This document shows, in pieces, positions 22,679-25,929 of a DNA stretch of 25,929 nt. The stretch is from an uncultured Pseudomonadota bacterium (GTDB taxonomy: Bacteria; Pseudomonadota; Gammaproteobacteria; Steroidobacterales; Steroidobacteraceae). Made by a program: the position numbers and the translations under genes. Location of the stretch: the NCBI GenBank assembly GCA_946479515.1, contig CAMLGF010000052.1, positions 1 to 25,929 on the forward strand, read 5' to 3'. A model generated the notes under the pieces. It saw only the letters and a program-made list of their open reading frames with translations. It ran no database searches and had not been told where the DNA came from. Numbering within the stretch: the stretch's first letter is position 1; every line of letters begins with the position of its first letter.

Positions 22679-24859
22679 ATGGACCTAGCGTCGCCGCTCC
22701 TTCAGCTCCTGCCCGGTGCCCGGCGATTGCCGGGCCTGCGCGAGCTCGTCAACAGCCTCGAAGCCTACCTGCCGCCGGAGCAGGTGCAGCGCATCCGTGC
22801 CGCCGCGGAGTTCGGTGCCGAGGCACACGAGGGGCAGAAGCGGCTCTCGGGCGAACCGTACATCGCGCATCCGCTGGCGGCCGCGCAGATCCTCGCCGAC
22901 CTGCACCTCGATCCCGACACGATCATCGCGGCCATCCTGCATGACGTGATCGAGGACACCCCGATCTCCAAGGACGAACTCGCCGGGAAATTCGGCGCGC
23001 CCGTGGCCGAGATCGTCGACGGCGTCACCAAGCTCGATCAGATCCAATTCAAGTCGCGCGCCGAGGCGCAGGCCGAGTCCTTCCGCAAGATGGTGCTCGC
23101 CATGGTGCGCGACCTGCGCGTGATCCTGGTGAAGCTCGCCGACCGCACTCACAACATGCGTACGCTGGACGCAATGGCGCCGGCGCGCCGGCGTGCGATC
23201 GCGCGCGAGACTCTCGACATCTACGCGCCCATCGCCGGGCGGCTCGGCCTCTACAACATGAAGCTGGAGCTCGAAGATCTCGGCTTCAAGGCGGCGTTTC
23301 CGCACCGCTACCGCGTGCTCGAGCGCGCGTTGAAGAAGGCGCGCGGCAACCAGAAGCAGTTCCTGAACAAGATCGCCGAGACACTGCGCGTGGCGCTCGT
23401 GAAAGCCGATCTCAAGGGCGACGTATCCACCCGCGAGAAGCATTTGTACAGCATCTATTCGAAGATGTTGCGCAAGGCCGCTCCGCTCTCCGAGATCGTC
23501 GACGTCTTCGGCCTGCGCATCGTGGTCGACAAGGCGGATTCCTGCTACCGCGCGCTCGGCGTGGTTCACGGCGCATACAAGCCCATGCCGGGCCGCTTCA
23601 AGGACTACATCGCGATTCCGCGCGTGAACGGCTACCAGTCGCTGCACACCACGCTGTTCGGTCCGAATGGCATACCGATCGAAGTCCAGATCCGCACCGA
23701 GGACATGCATCGCGTGGCCGAGGCCGGCATCGCCGCGCATTGGAAGTACAAGGTCAACGAATTCGAGACCGGCCAGGATGAACGGGCGCGCGAATGGCTG
23801 GCCAATCTCATCGACATGCAGGAAGGCGGCAGCTCGGAAGACTTCCTCGAGAGCGTCAAGGTCGACCTGTTCCCCGACAAGGTCTACGTGTTCACGCCCA
23901 AGGGCGAGATCCTGCGCTTGCCGCGCGGCGCCACGGTGGTGGACTTCGCGTACGCCGTGCACACCGACGTGGGCAACCGCTGCGTGGCCGCCAAGGTGGA
24001 CCGGCGGTTGACGCCACTGCGTACGCCGCTGCGCAATGGCCAGACGGTGGAGATCATCACCGCCAAGGGCGCCATGCCGAACCCTTCCTGGGTCAATTTC
24101 GTCGTGACCGCCAAGGCGCGCGCCGCCGTGCGGCACTATCTCAAGAGCCTCAGGCGCCAGGAGGCCATTGAGCTCGGTGCCCGGCTCATCAATCAGGCAC
24201 TCGGCGATTTCCGCATGTCACTGGACGAGGTGGCCTCTGACACGCTCAATGCCGCGGTGGTCGAGCTCGGCATGCACGACGTCGACGAGCTCTATGAGAA
24301 GGTCGGTCTCGGCGAGCGCCTGGCACCGCTGGTGGCCCGGCGCCTGTTGCCGAGCAAGTCCAACGACGAGAATTTCTCCGGCGCACCTGCGCCGCTGGCC
24401 ATCGCCGGCACCGAAGGCCTGCTGGTCTCTTATGCGCGTTGCTGCTTCCCGATTCCCGATGACCCGATCTTCGCGTACCTCTCGGCGGGCCGCGGCGTCG
24501 TGGTTCACCGCGAGAATTGCGTGAACGTCGAGGACTACCGCAAGCATCCCGAGAACTGGCTGCCCGTGTCGTGGCAAGCCACTTCCGACAGGCTGTTCAG
24601 CTCCGAGATCCGGGTGGACGTCGCCAACAAGATGGGTGTGCTGGCGGCAGTGGCGGCCGCGATCTCTTCCGGTGACACGAACATCGAACGCGTGGCCGTC
24701 GAGGAAAAGGATGCCGACTCCTCTTCGCTGGTGTTCGAGCTGCGGGTACGCAACCGCGAGCATCTCGCGCGCGTGGTCAAAACCATCCGGCGCATGCCCG
24801 AAGTGCTCAAGGTGACGCGTACAATCGCCAGCCACGGCCGCAGTACGGCGCGCGACTGA
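22679..24859 (+). CDS. spoT: Bifunctional (p)ppGpp synthetase/hydrolase SpoT
   Basis: This 726-residue long RelA/SpoT homologue makes and degrades (p)ppGpp. The HD hydrolase domain is intact: H64 in YIAHPLAAA and H88-D89 in ILHDVIEDT. The synthetase domain has VFGLRIVV and GRFKDYIAIPR with NGYQSLHTT; the RFKD form is the one found in bifunctional enzymes, whereas RelA carries an acidic ExDD form. A TGS domain (DKVYVFTPKGEILRLPRG) begins near residue 400, a ZFD/RIS-like segment (YARCCFPIPDD) near 585, and a C-terminal ACT domain near 640-715. AGGAG lies 12 bases upstream of ATG, somewhat far. It starts 40 bases after rpoZ. Confidence 0.97.
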   Translation: MDLASPLLQLLPGARRLPGLRELVNSLEAYLPPEQVQRIRAAAEFGAEAHEGQKRLSGEPYIAHPLAAAQILADLHLDPDTIIAAILHDVIEDTPISKDELAGKFGAPVAEIVDGVTKLDQIQFKSRAEAQAESFRKMVLAMVRDLRVILVKLADRTHNMRTLDAMAPARRRAIARETLDIYAPIAGRLGLYNMKLELEDLGFKAAFPHRYRVLERALKKARGNQKQFLNKIAETLRVALVKADLKGDVSTREKHLYSIYSKMLRKAAPLSEIVDVFGLRIVVDKADSCYRALGVVHGAYKPMPGRFKDYIAIPRVNGYQSLHTTLFGPNGIPIEVQIRTEDMHRVAEAGIAAHWKYKVNEFETGQDERAREWLANLIDMQEGGSSEDFLESVKVDLFPDKVYVFTPKGEILRLPRGATVVDFAYAVHTDVGNRCVAAKVDRRLTPLRTPLRNGQTVEIITAKGAMPNPSWVNFVVTAKARAAVRHYLKSLRRQEAIELGARLINQALGDFRMSLDEVASDTLNAAVVELGMHDVDELYEKVGLGERLAPLVARRLLPSKSNDENFSGAPAPLAIAGTEGLLVSYARCCFPIPDDPIFAYLSAGRGVVVHRENCVNVEDYRKHPENWLPVSWQATSDRLFSSEIRVDVANKMGVLAAVAAAISSGDTNIERVAVEEKDADSSSLVFELRVRNREHLARVVKTIRRMPEVLKVTRTIASHGRSTARD

Positions 24860-24904
24860 CGCGCGCCCCGCCATCCGGAACATCCAGACAGCCAAGGAGT
24901 GAAC

Positions 24905-25291
24905 ATGCCCCCTCGCCAGGCCATCCACACGGATCAGGCTCCCAAGGCCATTGGCCCGTATTCCCAGGCCATCCGTGTCGGCGACACGGTTTACATGGCT
25001 GGCCAGATCCCGCTCGACCCGGTCACCATGCAGATGGTGGAAGGCGATTTCGAGCAGGAAGCCCTGCGCGTGTTCGAGAACATCAAGGCGGTGATCGCCG
25101 CATCCGGAGCCACGTTTGCCAACGTGGTGAAGGTCACCATCTTCCTCACCGACTTCGCCAATTTCGCCAAGGTGAACGAACTCATGGCGAAATACTTCAG
25201 CGAACCCTATCCCGCACGCTCGACCGTGGCGGTGGCGGCGCTGCCGCGCAATGCCCGCGTCGAGATCGAGTGCACCCTGCACCTCGGGTGA
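24905..25291 (+). CDS. ridA: RidA family reactive intermediate/imine deaminase
   Basis: RidA hydrolyses reactive enamine/imine intermediates released by PLP enzymes, preventing damage to other enzymes. The 128-residue product shows [37 protein letters not shown], the active-site arginine in [10 protein letters not shown], and PARSTVAV. The start at ATG 24905 has AAGGAG 5 bases upstream; a GTG 6 bases earlier overlaps the binding site and is rejected. It follows spoT by 45 bases and precedes recG by 7. Confidence 0.96.
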   Translation: MPPRQAIHTDQAPKAIGPYSQAIRVGDTVYMAGQIPLDPVTMQMVEGDFEQEALRVFENIKAVIAASGATFANVVKVTIFLTDFANFAKVNELMAKYFSEPYPARSTVAVAALPRNARVEIECTLHLG

Positions 25292-25298
25292 TCTCAGG

Positions 25299-25929
25299 GT
25301 GGCAAGGCAGCCACAGACCGTCACGGCAGTATCCATCGAGCAGCGGCCGGTCGCCGAGCTGCGCGGCGTCGGGCCCGCGCTCGCGGAGAAGCTCGCGAGA
25401 CTCGGCGTCACGCAGGTGCAGGATCTGCTGTTCGTGCTGCCCTCGCGCTACGAGGACCGCACCCGGATCAGCGCCATCGGCGAGCTGCGCGCCGGCTCGC
25501 GCGCCGTCGTCGAGGGCGAGATCCAGCTGACGGAAGTCACCTATCGCCGGCGGCGCCAGCTGCTCTGCCGCATCAGCGACGGCACGGGCTCGCTGACACT
25601 GCGCTTCTTCTATTTCTCCGGCGCCCAGCAAGCCAATCTCGCGCGCGGCACCCGCCTGCGCTGCTTCGGCGAGGTGCGCCGCGGCCCCGTGGGGCTGGAA
25701 ATCGTGCATCCGGAGTACCGGCGCGTGGGCCAGGAGCCCGCGCAGCTCGAGGAAGTCCTGACACCTATCTACCCGAGCACCGAGGGTGTGCCGCAGGCCA
25801 GGCTGCGCTTTCTGATCGAGACGTCGCTCAAGGAGGCCGAGCGCAGCGGCGTGCGCGACTGGATTCCGCCCGCCATGCTCGCGGACCTGAAATTGCCGTC
25901 GCTGGTGGACGCGCTCACGATGATGCACC
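25299..25929 (+). CDS. recG: ATP-dependent DNA helicase RecG, N-terminal part (truncated by window end)
   Basis: The first 210 codons of RecG, the branch-migration helicase that remodels stalled forks, are present; the helicase motifs lie outside the window. The wedge-domain opening is recognisable: VAELRGVGPALAEKLARLGV, QDLLFVLPSRYEDRT, then an OB-fold (SGTGSLTLRFF-like DGTGSLTLRFFYFSG, and RGPVGLEIVHPEYR). The start is GTG at 25299 with a poor ribosome binding site; no other start is in frame nearby. It sits 7 bases after the ridA stop, so it is probably translated from the same message. The spoT-recG neighbourhood is typical of gammaproteobacteria. Confidence 0.93.
   Translation, partial: MARQPQTVTAVSIEQRPVAELRGVGPALAEKLARLGVTQVQDLLFVLPSRYEDRTRISAIGELRAGSRAVVEGEIQLTEVTYRRRRQLLCRISDGTGSLTLRFFYFSGAQQANLARGTRLRCFGEVRRGPVGLEIVHPEYRRVGQEPAQLEEVLTPIYPSTEGVPQARLRFLIETSLKEAERSGVRDWIPPAMLADLKLPSLVDALTMMH

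Noticed and set aside
1..25929. CRISPR arrays, insertion sequences, phage genes, tRNA or rRNA genes, toxin-antitoxin or defence loci
   Set aside because: None was seen: no spaced direct repeats of array type, no transposase or integrase motifs, and no cloverleaf-like intergenic sequence.

Overview
The window is a high-G+C chromosomal segment of a gammaproteobacterium. The evidence is the pilMNOPQ-aroK-aroB block divergent from a class A penicillin-binding protein gene, and the gmk-rpoZ-spoT-ridA-recG order. Gene content and protein style would suit the Steroidobacter/Nevskiales/Xanthomonadales part of the class, but that placement is inference. I see no insertion sequence, phage gene, tRNA, rRNA or CRISPR array. 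Almost everything is core housekeeping; the unusual material lies in the intergenic regions and in one inserted surface-protein gene.

Layout. (1) 1-2803, minus strand: aroK, aroB and a dGTPase-like HD hydrolase gene whose end lies outside the window. (2) 2851-9976, minus strand: the type IV pilus alignment and secretin operon pilM-N-O-P-Q, followed by a gene for an Ig-domain lipoprotein with calcium-loop-like repeats. A strong intrinsic terminator separates this operon from aroK. (3) 9977-10351: a long divergent intergenic region. On the minus strand, reading toward pilM, it carries a sequence I recognise as a GEMM-I (cyclic di-GMP class I) riboswitch aptamer. (4) 10352-13492, plus strand: mrcA/ponA (PBP1A) and a small uncharacterised gene with a possible degenerate nucleotidyltransferase fold. 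(5) 13548-16844, minus strand: citrate synthase with a repeat-expanded tail, an M48 metalloprotease lipoprotein, and ribosomal protein L31. (6) 16845-17190: an A+T-richer gap holding three consensus DnaA boxes, other inverted repeats, the rpmE promoter and the hemW terminator. (7) 17191-20460, minus strand: a tight operon of PP2C phosphatase, rph, rdgB and hemW. (8) 20538 to the end, plus strand: yicC, gmk, rpoZ, spoT, ridA and the start of recG.

How the parts fit. PilM (cytoplasmic, actin-like) binds the N-terminus of PilN. PilN and PilO form the inner-membrane alignment dimer, PilP links it to the PilQ secretin, and PBP1A and the pilus envelope complex share a divergent control region. If the riboswitch call is right, c-di-GMP acts on the envelope-spanning pilus machine at the RNA level in this organism. 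gmk, rpoZ and spoT group GMP kinase, the RNA polymerase omega subunit (a ppGpp-binding subunit in E. coli) and the ppGpp synthetase/hydrolase.

The best candidates for something little described are the riboswitch-pilMNOPQ arrangement, the Ig/calcium-loop lipoprotein fused to the pilus operon, and the DnaA-box cluster upstream of rpmE.
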